DNA of 64,000 nt from an uncultured Alphaproteobacteria bacterium (GTDB lineage Bacteria; Pseudomonadota; Alphaproteobacteria; CAAHEQ01; UBA3637): positions 186,001-250,000 of the forward strand of contig CAKPYH010000002.1 in the NCBI GenBank assembly GCA_934202735.1. The letters run 5' to 3'. How positions within the stretch are numbered: position 1 is the stretch's first letter; every line of letters starts with the position of its first letter. The notes under the pieces were generated by a model, which worked only from the letters and a program-made list of their open reading frames with translations, was not told where the DNA came from and did no database searches. The position numbers and the translations under genes were made by a program. This document shows, piece after piece, positions 43,759 through 52,519 of this stretch.

Positions 43759-45681
43759 ATGAAATACACAAAAACAGCGATTCGGGAGTTATCTCAACGG
43801 TATCGCGCTATATTAAAAAAATGTTTATTCTTAAACGCGGTGGCAATCGGATTGCTTTGCGCAACCCATGCTCATGCTGCTATCAATGTTCAAGAAGGTA
43901 CAACTGATATTACCGATTCTGTGATTGCCGCGGTTTTAGATAATTCCAAAACGGCATTTGCGGATGGTTCGTATAATACGACCACTTGGGATTCGGCCAC
44001 CAACACCCAGGTGACGGGAACGGAGAAAACGACAGCCGAAGTTACTGCACCGGGTGCTGCGCCAACGGCCGACAACATTAGTTTAGACTTGTCCACAGGT
44101 TCTACAAACTTGTCAGCGGTAGCCGGTGGTACATATACCCTTACCGATCCGACAACAGATCCGACCGCGGTGACTTTGGACAAGACGACTTATACCTACA
44201 CAACAACCAAAGCCGATGGATCAACGACGACAGTTGGATTGGATCAAGCGGTTTCCAAGGATGATTATAATTTTACAACTTCTTCCGCAGCGAATCGTGT
44301 AGATGGCAAAACCAGCTTGAATATTGAATCCGGTCAAGTGAGTCGTTCAGATTATCAATTTTCAGTTGATGGCACTTCATATAATTTGAGTGATTTTTGG
44401 GGTGAAGATGGGAAATTAGATTTTAATAAGGTGAACGAATTAGGATCTGACGCACAAACTGCTGCTATAGATGCAAGTAAGGCTTATGACAACGATCAGA
44501 AGGCCTACGGGAATGTTTTGGGTTATTATGAGGCGGCACAATCGGCGTATGATGCAGCCAATACATCATTTGATGCTGACCAAGAAAAGGTGAATGCGGG
44601 CATTGAAGACCTGCGTCAGCAAGTTGGCGAATATGAAGCCGCCAAGACGACTTATAACGCCTATGACACAGCAAAAACAGGGGCGGATAAATATAAAAAC
44701 TCTCTGTCAAAGGTTATGGATGACAAAGCCGAAACAAAAGCAAACGCAGCCATTTCTGACGCGTTGGCCGAAGGTGGAAACATCTCTGATGCTATTAATT
44801 CTGCCGACACTCAAATTCGTCAAGACTTCGCCGATGCGGATACGACTTTGAAAACGTCTTTGGAAGGTCAGATTAGTGATGAAAAGACCCGCGCCGAACA
44901 GGCAGAAGCAACTTTGGACACAAAGATTGATACAGAAATCACTGCCCGTGAAACAGCGGTTAATGAAATCAACGATAAAATCGGTGATTTAGGGGCCTTT
45001 ACAGGTTCTATGACCGGCAATATCAGCAACGGGACGGATAGCAATGCCGAAACCGTGTCTGGTGCGATTGCCAACATTGACGCGACATTGGGGACTATTC
45101 ACGGTTTGAATGCTAAACGTGGCGAAGATGCCAAGGGTAATTTGGCCACAGGAACAACCGTGGAAGATCACTTGACGGCTCTGGATGACGCGATTGGTAA
45201 TCGTGCGAACCTGAGTGGTCAATATGTTTCTAACGCAGATGTGGCTTCTAACCTTCAATCTTTGAACGATGGGTTAGAGGGTGAAGTCTCTCGTGCCACG
45301 GCCGCTGAAGCCGTTTTAGATGGTAAAATCACCGCTGAAACGACTCGTGCCACGGCCGCCGAAGAGGCCATTCGTTCGGATTTGCGTAATACGCAAGTTC
45401 AATACGAAGCGCGTTTCAGCAACATTGAAAGCAAGATCAACAAGTTGGAAGACAAAATGGAAAAAGGCTTGGCGGCAACGGCTGCTTTGGCTGGCTTACA
45501 ACCTTTGTCCAATGCGCATCAAACACAGTTGAGCGCAGCCGTTGGTGGTTATGGTAGCAATCAGGCTTTGGCCGTTGGTGCGTTCCACTACATCAATGAC
45601 AGAACATTGTTGAATGCGGGTGCTGCCTATGGCGGAAACAGCAATGTATCTTACAAGGTTGGGATCACTTTTGGTTTCTAA
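43759..45681 (+). CDS. Trimeric autotransporter adhesin (YadA-like)
   Basis: The 640-residue protein starts with a long signal peptide (about 1-43, ending THAHA-AIN). A Thr/Asp/Ala-rich head follows (about 44-260). From about 265 to 570 comes a long Ala/Glu/Lys/Asp coiled-coil stalk with heptad-like ATLDTKIDTEITARE segments. The C-terminal YadA anchor (about 560-640) has NIESKINKLEDKMEKGLAATAALAGL in part and ends KVGITFGF with terminal Phe. Such proteins trimerise and bind host surfaces. The ATG at 43759 follows AAAGAAAGGAAA. A Skp-like gene follows, and serine recombinases flank the pair. Confidence 0.88.
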   Translation: MKYTKTAIRELSQRYRAILKKCLFLNAVAIGLLCATHAHAAINVQEGTTDITDSVIAAVLDNSKTAFADGSYNTTTWDSATNTQVTGTEKTTAEVTAPGAAPTADNISLDLSTGSTNLSAVAGGTYTLTDPTTDPTAVTLDKTTYTYTTTKADGSTTTVGLDQAVSKDDYNFTTSSAANRVDGKTSLNIESGQVSRSDYQFSVDGTSYNLSDFWGEDGKLDFNKVNELGSDAQTAAIDASKAYDNDQKAYGNVLGYYEAAQSAYDAANTSFDADQEKVNAGIEDLRQQVGEYEAAKTTYNAYDTAKTGADKYKNSLSKVMDDKAETKANAAISDALAEGGNISDAINSADTQIRQDFADADTTLKTSLEGQISDEKTRAEQAEATLDTKIDTEITARETAVNEINDKIGDLGAFTGSMTGNISNGTDSNAETVSGAIANIDATLGTIHGLNAKRGEDAKGNLATGTTVEDHLTALDDAIGNRANLSGQYVSNADVASNLQSLNDGLEGEVSRATAAEAVLDGKITAETTRATAAEEAIRSDLRNTQVQYEARFSNIESKINKLEDKMEKGLAATAALAGLQPLSNAHQTQLSAAVGGYGSNQALAVGAFHYINDRTLLNAGAAYGGNSNVSYKVGITFGF

Positions 45682-45701
45682 TCTCTGTGATACAAAACAA
45701 G

Positions 45702-45731
45702 GTGAGAGGGAAGTTCTTTCCCTCTCACTTT
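45702..45731 (+). terminator. Hairpin between the adhesin and the Skp-like gene
   Basis: An 11-bp perfect stem (45702-45712 with 45718-45728, loop GTTCT) is followed by only three T before ATAAA. It probably gives partial termination, lowering expression of the downstream gene. Confidence 0.65.
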
Positions 45732-45749
45732 ATAAACAAGGAGTAAACA

Positions 45750-46229
45750 ATGAATATCAAATACTTAAAACAGATCAAAGCACGAACTTACGCTAAAATA
45801 ATCGGCCTTACGGCCATCGTGGCATGTGCTTGGGGTTTGGGAAGTCATTACACCCAACCTAAAATTGCTGTTGTCAATATGACTGCTGTCGCGACTCAAT
45901 CGGCGGAATTAAATCAATTAAAGCGCAGTAATTCCGAACGACTGAATGAATTATCCCTCTGGTTGGATCGGGCCAAGCAAGAAATCAATGCTGAAAAGAA
46001 GAAAGCCAAACGGGAAAATCTGGCCCGCGAGTATAAAGAGATTGCTCAAAAACGCAATGCTGAAATCAAAGCGGATTATGACAAGGGAATGTCAGCAATC
46101 GCACAAAATATCAATGAGTTGATTGACAAAACAGCCAAAAAATACGGTTGTCGCACCGTGTTTAATCGTTCCGCCGTCCTTTCCGGCGGGATTGACATTA
46201 CCCAAGAAGTTGTATCTGCCTTGAAGTAG
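45750..46229 (+). CDS. OmpH/Skp-like periplasmic chaperone
   Basis: The 159-residue protein begins with a membrane signal (IIGLTAIVACAWGLGSHY), then IAVVNMTAVATQSAELNQL and a long coiled coil (about 60-125). It ends with TVFNRSAVLSGGIDITQEVV, a pattern close to the Skp/OmpH end (family form D-x-T-x-x-V). Skp keeps outer-membrane barrels soluble. A copy next to a trimeric autotransporter suggests a dedicated helper. The strong AAGGAG site starts it 68 bp after the adhesin gene. Confidence 0.8.
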   Translation: MNIKYLKQIKARTYAKIIGLTAIVACAWGLGSHYTQPKIAVVNMTAVATQSAELNQLKRSNSERLNELSLWLDRAKQEINAEKKKAKRENLAREYKEIAQKRNAEIKADYDKGMSAIAQNINELIDKTAKKYGCRTVFNRSAVLSGGIDITQEVVSALK

Positions 46230-46254
46230 ATATAAAAAAATACATTTTTCTGAT

Positions 46255-46292
46255 AAATACTCCATATAGACAACTGATATGGAGTATTTTTT
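46255..46292 (+). terminator. Terminator after the Skp-like gene
   Basis: A perfect 13-bp stem (46255-46267 with 46277-46289), 9-nt loop, and T residues beginning within the stem. AT-rich but long. Confidence 0.75.
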
Positions 46293-46412
46293 ATGGGAAC
46301 AAAATATCAAGAAATGGATTTGAACAAGCATTTTGAAGACTTGCGGGAATGGATGAACAGACCCGATTCCTTTGACGAAGTCCTGCGCAAAACAAGAGTA
46401 CATGTTTTATAA
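46293..46412 (+). CDS. Possible 39-residue small protein
   Basis: A frame begins ATG at 46293 immediately after the terminator T run and encodes an acidic/basic, helix-prone peptide (MGTKYQEMDLNKHFEDLREW at its start). No ribosome site can be seen. It is reported only because the codon pattern looks ordinary; it may be chance. Confidence 0.25.
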   Translation: MGTKYQEMDLNKHFEDLREWMNRPDSFDEVLRKTRVHVL

Positions 46413-46590
46413 AATAATCCTTTATTCCCTTGAAACGAATCTAAAAATGTGATACATTAAAGCCACTTGTCATTTCAAGTGGTGATTCATTGATATGAAC
46501 AGGGATATGTTTCAAAGGTTGAAAAATCAGGGAAAAAAAATGGGAAATAAAGTGCCAGTCCCGGCAAATCATTGAATTTCAAATGAAAAA

Positions 46591-46665
46591 TGGTGCCGAC
46601 GGAGAGACTTGAACTCCCGACCCACTGATTACAAATCAGTAGCTCTACCACTGAGCTACGTCGGC
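46591..46665 (-). tRNA. tRNA-Thr (anticodon TGT)
   Basis: The minus strand folds as a cloverleaf: acceptor GCCGACG with CGTCGGC, D arm GCTCAGTGGTAGAGC, anticodon stem ACTGA/TCAGT with loop TTTGTAA (anticodon TGT), T arm with GGTTCAA-type loop (GAGTTCAAGTCTC) and encoded CCA. It lies between the adhesin locus and the second recombinase gene. Confidence 0.95.
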
Positions 46666-46790
46666 TATCTGCAAGATAGCGTTTATTATAAACGATAAAA
46701 AAAAGAATTGCAACATTTATTTCGGATAATTTCAATTTTTTTTCATTTATTCTCTCGGCATACCCGGCACCATTCAAAGTGAACTTGGAA

Positions 46791-47417
46791 TCAAACGCGT
46801 CTGCTTTTTATATCCTTGTTATTTTGAACCGAATGAAAATAGCGATATAAAGTTGTTTTATGTACCGAAAATAACTGTGCTATCGTTGCTTTTGATACAC
46901 CTTGTTGGACCAATCGGCTTATTTTTCGCCGATTCTTGTGCAAACGTAATCGGCGTAGACTTTTTCCGACAGGACGCCCCAATGTTCGGCCTTCTGCTTT
47001 TAATCGGTGCATGGTTTCACGAGTCCGATCTTGCAATAATTTTTTAGATAACTCGGCGGTTAAGCCAAAAGCGAATGCCAATACTTTGGATTGTATATCA
47101 TTCCCTAAGCGATAATTTTCTTTCAAAGTCCATACCTGACATTCCCGACTTAAACAAAATTCCAAAATATAAAACAGTTCATTGATAGACCGGCTTAAAC
47201 GAGATATTTCGGTGGTAATTAAAATATCACCCGCCTTCAGAGTATTTAATAAAAACCATAATTGACGTTGCTTTAATCGTTTAGATGATGATATCTGTTC
47301 TTCTACCCACCGTTCTATGGTCATATTATTTTCCCGTGAAAAACGTTCAATAGCATAATGTTGGTTGATTTCACGTTGATGTGTGGTTGACACACGGCAA
47401 TATGCGATATAAGTCAT
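46791..47417 (-). CDS. Serine recombinase (resolvase/invertase family), copy 2
   Basis: The 208-residue protein is related to the one at 42875: YCRVSTTHQREIN with catalytic Ser10, TEISRLSRSINEL, AFGLTAELSKKLLQDRTRE, GRPVGKS, and a helix-turn-helix (VSKATIAQLFSVHKTTLYRYF). The two proteins share order and several motifs but are clearly diverged, so this is an old duplication or separate acquisition. A good AAGGAG site precedes it. Target sites were not found. Confidence 0.87.
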   Translation of the reverse strand: MTYIAYCRVSTTHQREINQHYAIERFSRENNMTIERWVEEQISSSKRLKQRQLWFLLNTLKAGDILITTEISRLSRSINELFYILEFCLSRECQVWTLKENYRLGNDIQSKVLAFAFGLTAELSKKLLQDRTRETMHRLKAEGRTLGRPVGKSLRRLRLHKNRRKISRLVQQGVSKATIAQLFSVHKTTLYRYFHSVQNNKDIKSRRV

Positions 47418-47516
47418 GTTTTCTCCTTGTTATAATGGTAAATAAATCGCATTCCGATGATTCACGATTTTTGTAAAATAATCAAACCGAAAACAGTCAA
47501 AAAAGGATACTATACG

Positions 47517-48116
47517 ATGTATAATTGTTGTATGATATGTTTATTCTCCATAGGATTACAAGGACTTCTATCCCCTGAATCTCCGGTGTGGCCCGAAGAT
47601 GGCAATACTAAAAAAAGGAGCCGGAAGATGACAGGGGATAGTGAATGCCTGGGTTATCTTACGATGAGTTTTATTTTTTCGGAGACGCTGGGAACAGATG
47701 AGAACGGCGGGTCGCGGTGTACGCAAGATTCGGAATGTTCGGGATGTCAGACGTGTGTACGCGGATTTTGTACCGATACCGATGCCGCATGTTCGGGGAA
47801 TACGCCCTATTGTGTCAACGGTACCTGTCAAGGTTGTCATGCCGGTGAGTTTCAAGACACCAAAGGAAAATGCCATGCCTGCGGCGGGGATAATGTGGTT
47901 GAACATGTGGACCAATCTGAGTGTACTAAATGTCAAGGACAACGGTTTTATTACGCCAATTATCAGCGATGTATCCCGTGTTCAAACGATGCTTATCCCT
48001 GGCAGTATGCTGCTGAACAGTCTTCCTGTTTGGCGTGCGGGAACCGGACATGGAAGAATGGGACATGCAATTTCTGTGCCGGAACCGTTAGTGCCGATGG
48101 GACAACATGTGAATAA
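47517..48116 (+). CDS. Small secreted Cys-rich protein
   Basis: The 199-residue protein is unusually rich in cysteine, with over twenty in the last ~130 residues, arranged as EGF/TNFR-like pairs (CTQDSECSGCQTC, CVNGTCQGC, CNFCAGT). The ATG at 47517 follows AAAAAGGATA and gives a short hydrophobic start (MICLFSIGLQGLL), a weak secretion signal. Similar Cys-rich modules occur in the autotransporter at 16498. It has no barrel or protease of its own. It may be secreted alone or be a broken piece of a larger surface protein. Confidence 0.6.
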   Translation: MYNCCMICLFSIGLQGLLSPESPVWPEDGNTKKRSRKMTGDSECLGYLTMSFIFSETLGTDENGGSRCTQDSECSGCQTCVRGFCTDTDAACSGNTPYCVNGTCQGCHAGEFQDTKGKCHACGGDNVVEHVDQSECTKCQGQRFYYANYQRCIPCSNDAYPWQYAAEQSSCLACGNRTWKNGTCNFCAGTVSADGTTCE

Positions 48117-48122
48117 CAAAAA

Positions 48123-48149
48123 AAACACTCCGCCGATGGCGGAGTGTTT
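48123..48149 (+). terminator. Terminator after the Cys-rich gene
   Basis: A perfect 12-bp stem (48123-48134 with 48138-48149, loop GAT), with A run before and T run within the 3' arm, so it can work in both directions. Confidence 0.85.
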
Positions 48150-48171
48150 CATGTCAATCTTAAAAGGAGTT

Positions 48172-48252
48172 AAGAACGGAATAACGGCAAGAAGGTTATT
48201 TTGAAATGAGATTATGAGGGGTATTACCATAACAAGCCATCATTCCGTTCTT
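48172..48252. repeat. Inverted repeat between the Cys-rich gene and nfeD
   Basis: Positions 48172-48182 and 48242-48252 are perfect 11-bp inverted copies, 59 bp apart. The stretch holds no convincing gene; the only frames are tiny (17 and 8 codons). Confidence 0.6.
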
Positions 48253-48262
48253 GAACGCCATT

Positions 48263-48730
48263 CTACACCTTTTTTATTTTTTTGTCAAGATATTTTTTTA
48301 CTTTTAACTCAACATTATTATAACTACCTGAAATAACGACCTTATCACCACGTTTTAGATCGTCATCAGATGAAGCCATCCAGACGGTATCGCCAACGGC
48401 AACCTGATATTTTCCTTCCTTGACGGCCGTCACAGTAACCACTTTACCCATCAGTTGTGCAACCGGATCGTTCAATTTCTTGTATTCTTCAGGCATATTG
48501 ATCCGAAAAATCAATCGGCCATAAACTTTCCACCCCAGCAGGGCGAATCCTACGGACAAAAAACCGACACTAACCAGTTGTGCCAACAAACTGATGTCCG
48601 GAATGCAATAGACAATTCCCGCCATAACCAGTGCCGCAAATCCGAACCAGATCAGGTACGTCCCGGGAATAATCAGTTCCAGAATCGTCAAAACGACTCC
48701 AATCAGCAACCATTGCATGAACAAGGACAT
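48263..48730 (-). CDS. NfeD-family membrane protein
   Basis: The 155-residue protein has three to four membrane helices (WLLIGVVLTILELIIPGTYL, FGFAALVMAGIVYC, LAQLVSVGFLSVGFALLGW) and a C-terminal OB domain (LMGKVVTVTAVKEGKYQVAVGDTVWMA shown here in part). NfeD partners SPFH/stomatin proteins in membrane quality control, and an SPFH gene is immediately upstream, 9 bp away. Confidence 0.9.
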   Translation of the reverse strand: MSLFMQWLLIGVVLTILELIIPGTYLIWFGFAALVMAGIVYCIPDISLLAQLVSVGFLSVGFALLGWKVYGRLIFRINMPEEYKKLNDPVAQLMGKVVTVTAVKEGKYQVAVGDTVWMASSDDDLKRGDKVVISGSYNNVELKVKKYLDKKIKKV

Positions 48731-48739
48731 GATACCCCC

Positions 48740-49666
48740 CTATTTCCGATGAGCCGGCGTGGTCGGTTTCAGCACCTCTTTAGCCACTTCGGCGATACCG
48801 GCCAGAGATCCGGCCACATTCGTCATATCCATCGGCATCATCAACAATTTTTGATTGGGAGATGTTACAATACCTTGCAGTGCTTCAATGTATTTTTGGC
48901 CCAAAAAGTAATTGATGGCATTCATGTTCCCTTTGGCAATCGCGTCCGAAACCATTTTGGTTGCATTGGCTTCGGCTTCGGCCGAACGTTCGCGGGCTTC
49001 AGCCTGTAAAAAGGCCGTCATTTTTTTCCCTTCGGCATCTAAAATAGCGGCTTGTTTTTCACCTTCGGCCCGTAGAATTTCAGATTGGCGAATCCCTTCG
49101 GCATCCAAAATAGCAGCGCGTTTGTCCCGTTCAGCTTTCATCTGACGCGCCATGGCATCAATCAAATCACGCGGCGGTGTAATATCCCGAATTTCAACAC
49201 GCGTCACCTTGACACCCCAAGGGATAGTGGCTTCATCCACAACGGACAGCAATTTGTGGTTAATCATATCCCGTTGTGATAACAACTCATCAATTTCCAT
49301 GGACCCGATCACCGTCCGGATATTGGTCATAATCAAGTTCAAAATAGCCGCATGTAAATCGCGTACCTGATAGGCGGCACTGACGGCATCTTGAATTTGG
49401 AAGAACAACACACCGTCCACACTAACCATCGCGTTATCTTTTGTAATGGCTTCCTGAGACGGCACGTTCAAGACCTGTTCCATTTTGTTCAAGCGAGCCC
49501 CAATCCGTTCCACAATCGGGACAATAAAGTGTATGCCCGGGGACAACGTTTTTGTAAACCGACCAAAACTTTCAACCGTATATTCATATCCTTGGCGTAC
49601 GATTACGACCGAAGTCACAATGATAAAAAATGCCAAGACAACAACTGCTATTCCTAAAGTTCCCAT
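48740..49666 (-). CDS. SPFH/Band-7 (QmcA-like) membrane protein
   Basis: The 308-residue protein has one N-terminal membrane helix (IAVVVLAFFIIVTSVVIV), the Band-7 domain (VVRQGYEYTVESFGRF-type; HFIVPIVERIGARLNKME), and an Ala/Glu-rich coiled coil (about 190-250) with repeated ILDAEG units. SPFH proteins form large membrane cages that modulate FtsH or similar proteases. Partner nfeD follows. Confidence 0.92.
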   Translation of the reverse strand: MGTLGIAVVVLAFFIIVTSVVIVRQGYEYTVESFGRFTKTLSPGIHFIVPIVERIGARLNKMEQVLNVPSQEAITKDNAMVSVDGVLFFQIQDAVSAAYQVRDLHAAILNLIMTNIRTVIGSMEIDELLSQRDMINHKLLSVVDEATIPWGVKVTRVEIRDITPPRDLIDAMARQMKAERDKRAAILDAEGIRQSEILRAEGEKQAAILDAEGKKMTAFLQAEARERSAEAEANATKMVSDAIAKGNMNAINYFLGQKYIEALQGIVTSPNQKLLMMPMDMTNVAGSLAGIAEVAKEVLKPTTPAHRK

Positions 49667-49684
49667 TTGTGTTTCCTTTCAATA

Positions 49685-50131
49685 CTAGGGATTATCATAA
49701 TTCATCCGGGGCGGCAAATTCCTAAGACGCACCAGATACGGTTTTAGAAGTTTATCGCGACTGAGAATATGTCCAACCAACCATAAACTTAAAAAATCAG
49801 ATGTACGAACCGCAATTTCTTTTTTCTTGTCCAAATCCACAGCATTTTCATACTCCAACCGGAATTCGGATATATTTTTGATGAATGTCCGATGGGCCTG
49901 CATGTGAGCCGCACTATCGGGGAAAGCAATCCGTTCCATAATATCTTCTTCATGCGAAAAGTGATCGCATACATAATTATAACACTTGTCAAAGACCCAT
50001 TCCATCGCCGCAAAATCACCGGCCCGTGCCACCACCAATGCCCGATTCACTACATTCAGGAAATCATGATGTTCCTGATCCAAAGGCAGGTAGTCTAAAC
50101 TCATCTGATCTCGCCAAGAAATAATCGGCAT
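49685..50131 (-). CDS. Bacteriohemerythrin-like protein
   Basis: The 148-residue protein has the di-iron oxygen-binding four-helix pattern: W-R-D near the start, DQEHHDFLNVV (His), HFSHEEDIMERI (His and Glu), HMQAHRTFI (His) and WLVGHILSRDK (His and Asp). Hemerythrins sense or store oxygen. It lies 18 bp upstream of the SPFH gene on the same strand. Confidence 0.88.
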   Translation of the reverse strand: MPIISWRDQMSLDYLPLDQEHHDFLNVVNRALVVARAGDFAAMEWVFDKCYNYVCDHFSHEEDIMERIAFPDSAAHMQAHRTFIKNISEFRLEYENAVDLDKKKEIAVRTSDFLSLWLVGHILSRDKLLKPYLVRLRNLPPRMNYDNP

Positions 50132-50143
50132 GTTTTCTTCCTT

Positions 50144-51247
50144 TCAAACATTAAACAAGAAGTGCACGACATCACCGTCCTGCATCACATAGGCTTTACC
50201 TTCCTGCCGCAGTTTGCCGTTTTCACGCGCCCCCACTTCTCCGTGATGGGCCACATAATCTGCGTATGACACCACTTCGGCCCGAATGAACCCCCGTTCA
50301 AAATCGGTATGAATAATACCGGCTGCCTGCGGGGCCAAACATCCTTTTTTCATTGTCCAGGCATGGGCTTCTTTGGGACCGCTGGTAAAAAACGTTTCCA
50401 ACCCCAACAACGCGTAGCCGGCCTTGATAATTCGGCTGAGACCGGTTTCGCTTAACCCCAAAGCATCCAAAAATTCGCGTTGTTCAACCGGATCGGTCAG
50501 TTGTGCCACTTCGGCTTCAATCGCTGCCGAAATAATGACGCTGGAATTTCCTTGCTTCCGGGCCATTTCCTGAACCAAACGTGCGTACTCATTACCGGTA
50601 GCGGCAGCGGATTCATCCACATTGCACACATACAAAACCGGCTTGCCCGTCAACAAGCATAATCCGTCAAACAAGCGGGCCGAATCCGCATCTGCCGGCC
50701 GGGCCAAGCGGACAGGTTTTCCCCCGTGCAACATATCCAGAGCCGGTTTCATAACGGCCAGTAATTGTTTAGATTCTTTATCCCCGGCTTGTGCTTTTTT
50801 TTGCACACCGACAATCCGTTTTTCCAAACTGTCCAAATCGGCCAGCATCAGTTCCATTTCCACCGTTTCTGCATCCCGTATCGGGTCCACAGACCCTTCC
50901 ACATGCACGACATCAGTATCATCAAAGCACCGCAGTACATGGATAATCGCATCCACTTCCCGGATATTGGCCAGGAATTGATTGCCCAAGCCTTCTCCTT
51001 TGGAAGCCCCCTTTACTAAACCGGCAATATCCACAAACTCAAGTTGAGTCGGCACAATTTTTTCCGCCCGATCAATTTGTTGTAAAGTCATCAAACGATC
51101 ATCGGGTACAGCCACCCGCCCCACATTCGGTTCAATGGTGCAAAACGGATAATTGGCCGCCTGAGCATTCACGGTAGCCGTCAACGCGTTAAACAAAGTT
51201 GATTTGCCTACATTCGGCAATCCGACAATTCCACAATTAAATCCCAT
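50144..51247 (-). CDS. ychF: Redox-regulated ATPase/GTPase YchF
   Basis: An Obg-family P-loop protein of 367 residues that prefers ATP and binds ribosomes. MGFNCGIVGLPNVGKSTLFN, the PFCTIEPNVG switch and the C-terminal TGS domain (FFTSGPKEAHAWTMKKG, DYVAHHGEVGARENG) are complete. The ATG at 51247 begins the conserved N-terminus; an in-frame extension upstream is not conserved. Confidence 0.96.
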   Translation of the reverse strand: MGFNCGIVGLPNVGKSTLFNALTATVNAQAANYPFCTIEPNVGRVAVPDDRLMTLQQIDRAEKIVPTQLEFVDIAGLVKGASKGEGLGNQFLANIREVDAIIHVLRCFDDTDVVHVEGSVDPIRDAETVEMELMLADLDSLEKRIVGVQKKAQAGDKESKQLLAVMKPALDMLHGGKPVRLARPADADSARLFDGLCLLTGKPVLYVCNVDESAAATGNEYARLVQEMARKQGNSSVIISAAIEAEVAQLTDPVEQREFLDALGLSETGLSRIIKAGYALLGLETFFTSGPKEAHAWTMKKGCLAPQAAGIIHTDFERGFIRAEVVSYADYVAHHGEVGARENGKLRQEGKAYVMQDGDVVHFLFNV

Positions 51248-51430
51248 ACGTTCAATCCTTTTCTTAATCAATTTATCACATTATGGAAGAAAGAAAGAGA
51301 TAAGTCAACATTTTTTTATCTTTTTACCATTTCCGGATCCGGTTCCATGGAGAGATTATGAACATTCTGTCAAAGAGACTTGATTTTTGTCTGAAAAACA
51401 GGCATATTATTTCGGAGGAGAAAAAAGAAC

Positions 51431-52030
51431 ATGACAACATTATCAGATTCCATTGCTCGGAGGCGGACATACTATGCCTTATCCGCCGAAACCCCGATAT
51501 CCGATGACAAAATTAAAAGCTTGATTGAAGAGGCATTAAAACACACACCTTCACCGTTCAACATGCAAAGTACGCGTGCAGTGCTGCTTCTGGGGCAAGC
51601 GCACACACAGGTGTGGGATATTGCTTTGAACATTTTACGCGGAATTGTATCAGACAAACAACTGCCCGCGACCACCGATCGAATCACAAGTTTTCGGAAT
51701 GCCTATGGCACTATTTTGTTCTATGATGACCAAAACGTCATCAAAAAATATATGGATAAATTTCCGCTATACCGGGATCAATTTCCCGTGTGGACGCAAC
51801 AAGCCGCCGGTATGTTGCAATCTAATATCTGGATGTTATTGGAAGATGTCGGATTTGGGGCTTCCTTGCAACACTATAATCCCTTGATTGATGAAAGTGT
51901 ACAAGATATGTGGCACCTGCCACACCATTGGAAATTGGTGGCACAGATGCCCTTCGGTATCCCCGTTGAATCCCCGGCCGAAAAAGAATTTGTCCCCCTG
52001 AAAGAACGCTTTATCATGATAAAGGAATAA
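51431..52030 (+). CDS. Nitroreductase-family flavoprotein
   Basis: A 199-residue FMN enzyme with ARRRTYYALSAETPIS (the R-R-(S/T) start), HTPSPFNMQSTRAVLLL and GFGASLQHYNPLID, of the Frm2/HBN1-like subgroup. These reduce nitro compounds or respond to lipids; the natural substrate is unknown. An AGGAG site precedes it. Its 3' end is duplicated at 53401 as part of the 314-bp repeat. alr copy 1 follows 4 bp later. Confidence 0.88.
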   Translation: MTTLSDSIARRRTYYALSAETPISDDKIKSLIEEALKHTPSPFNMQSTRAVLLLGQAHTQVWDIALNILRGIVSDKQLPATTDRITSFRNAYGTILFYDDQNVIKKYMDKFPLYRDQFPVWTQQAAGMLQSNIWMLLEDVGFGASLQHYNPLIDESVQDMWHLPHHWKLVAQMPFGIPVESPAEKEFVPLKERFIMIKE

Positions 52031-52235
52031 CAATATGAATACACTCCCCCGCTTGCAAATTGATTTGAACGGTATCTTACACAATTATCGGACCTTTGCC
52101 GCCGCCCGTGCCTATGCCGACACCGTAATGGCCGCCGTTGTCAAAGATAATGCCTACGGCCTGGGGGCCCGGGCCGTTGCAGATATCCTTTACCGCAACG
52201 GTTGTCGGACTTTTTTTGTGGCCCACGGCACGGAA
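51922..52235 (+). repeat. 314-bp direct repeat, left copy
   Basis: It is identical to 53401-53714 except for one base (in the codon Ala versus Val, about 52159). It spans the last ~108 bp of the nitroreductase gene and the first ~200 bp of alr. It ends exactly where the foreign insert begins. Confidence 0.97.
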
Positions 52236-52385
52236 AAAGGGCAGATTTCGGGCTATACGCCGTATTTGCAAAACGCACATGTGGCGGCGTCCAAGAAGTA
52301 TCTGGGACAAATTGTGTCGGTGCAAATCACCGGGGCAACAGCCACTTCGCTCAGCGGAAAAATCGTGGCAAAGCAGAGTGATTGA
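52035..52385 (+). pseudogene. Truncated alanine racemase fused in frame to the 3' end of miaB
   Basis: The first 67 codons are the start of alr, including the PLP lysine region (VVKDNAYGLG). At 52236 the sequence switches without a frame break to a tail (GYTPYLQNAHV, GQIVSVQITGATATSLSGKI) that matches the TRAM-domain end of the tRNA methylthiotransferase MiaB. The 116-residue chimera lacks almost all of both enzymes. It is a by-product of the insertion between the 314-bp repeats. Confidence 0.8.
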
Positions 52386-52454
52386 CAGATTTTAAAAAAT
52401 GGCGTGTTCGTTTTATGACGGCAAAGTAGAATTTGCATGGTAGCGAGAAAAAAT

Positions 52455-52483
52455 TTGACACAAATAAATTATTGTGGTATAAT
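52455..52483 (+). promoter_or_regulatory. Consensus sigma-70 promoter of the inserted gene
   Basis: TTGACA (52455-52460), 17 bp, TATAAT (52478-52483): both boxes match the consensus fully, rare in this window. A strong ribosome site, AAGGAGG, lies 7 bp before the ATG at 52520. Confidence 0.9.
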
Positions 52484-52519
52484 AGCAATGTAGAGTCTGA
52501 TATTACAAGGAGGTTCACA

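Noticed and set aside
46463..46482. Small hairpin CCACTTG/CAAGTGG considered as a terminator
   Set aside because: No T run follows and no gene ends there.
43484..46790. Invertible segment around the adhesin genes
   Set aside because: No paired inverted repeats were found by eye in the flanks, so no invertible element is annotated.
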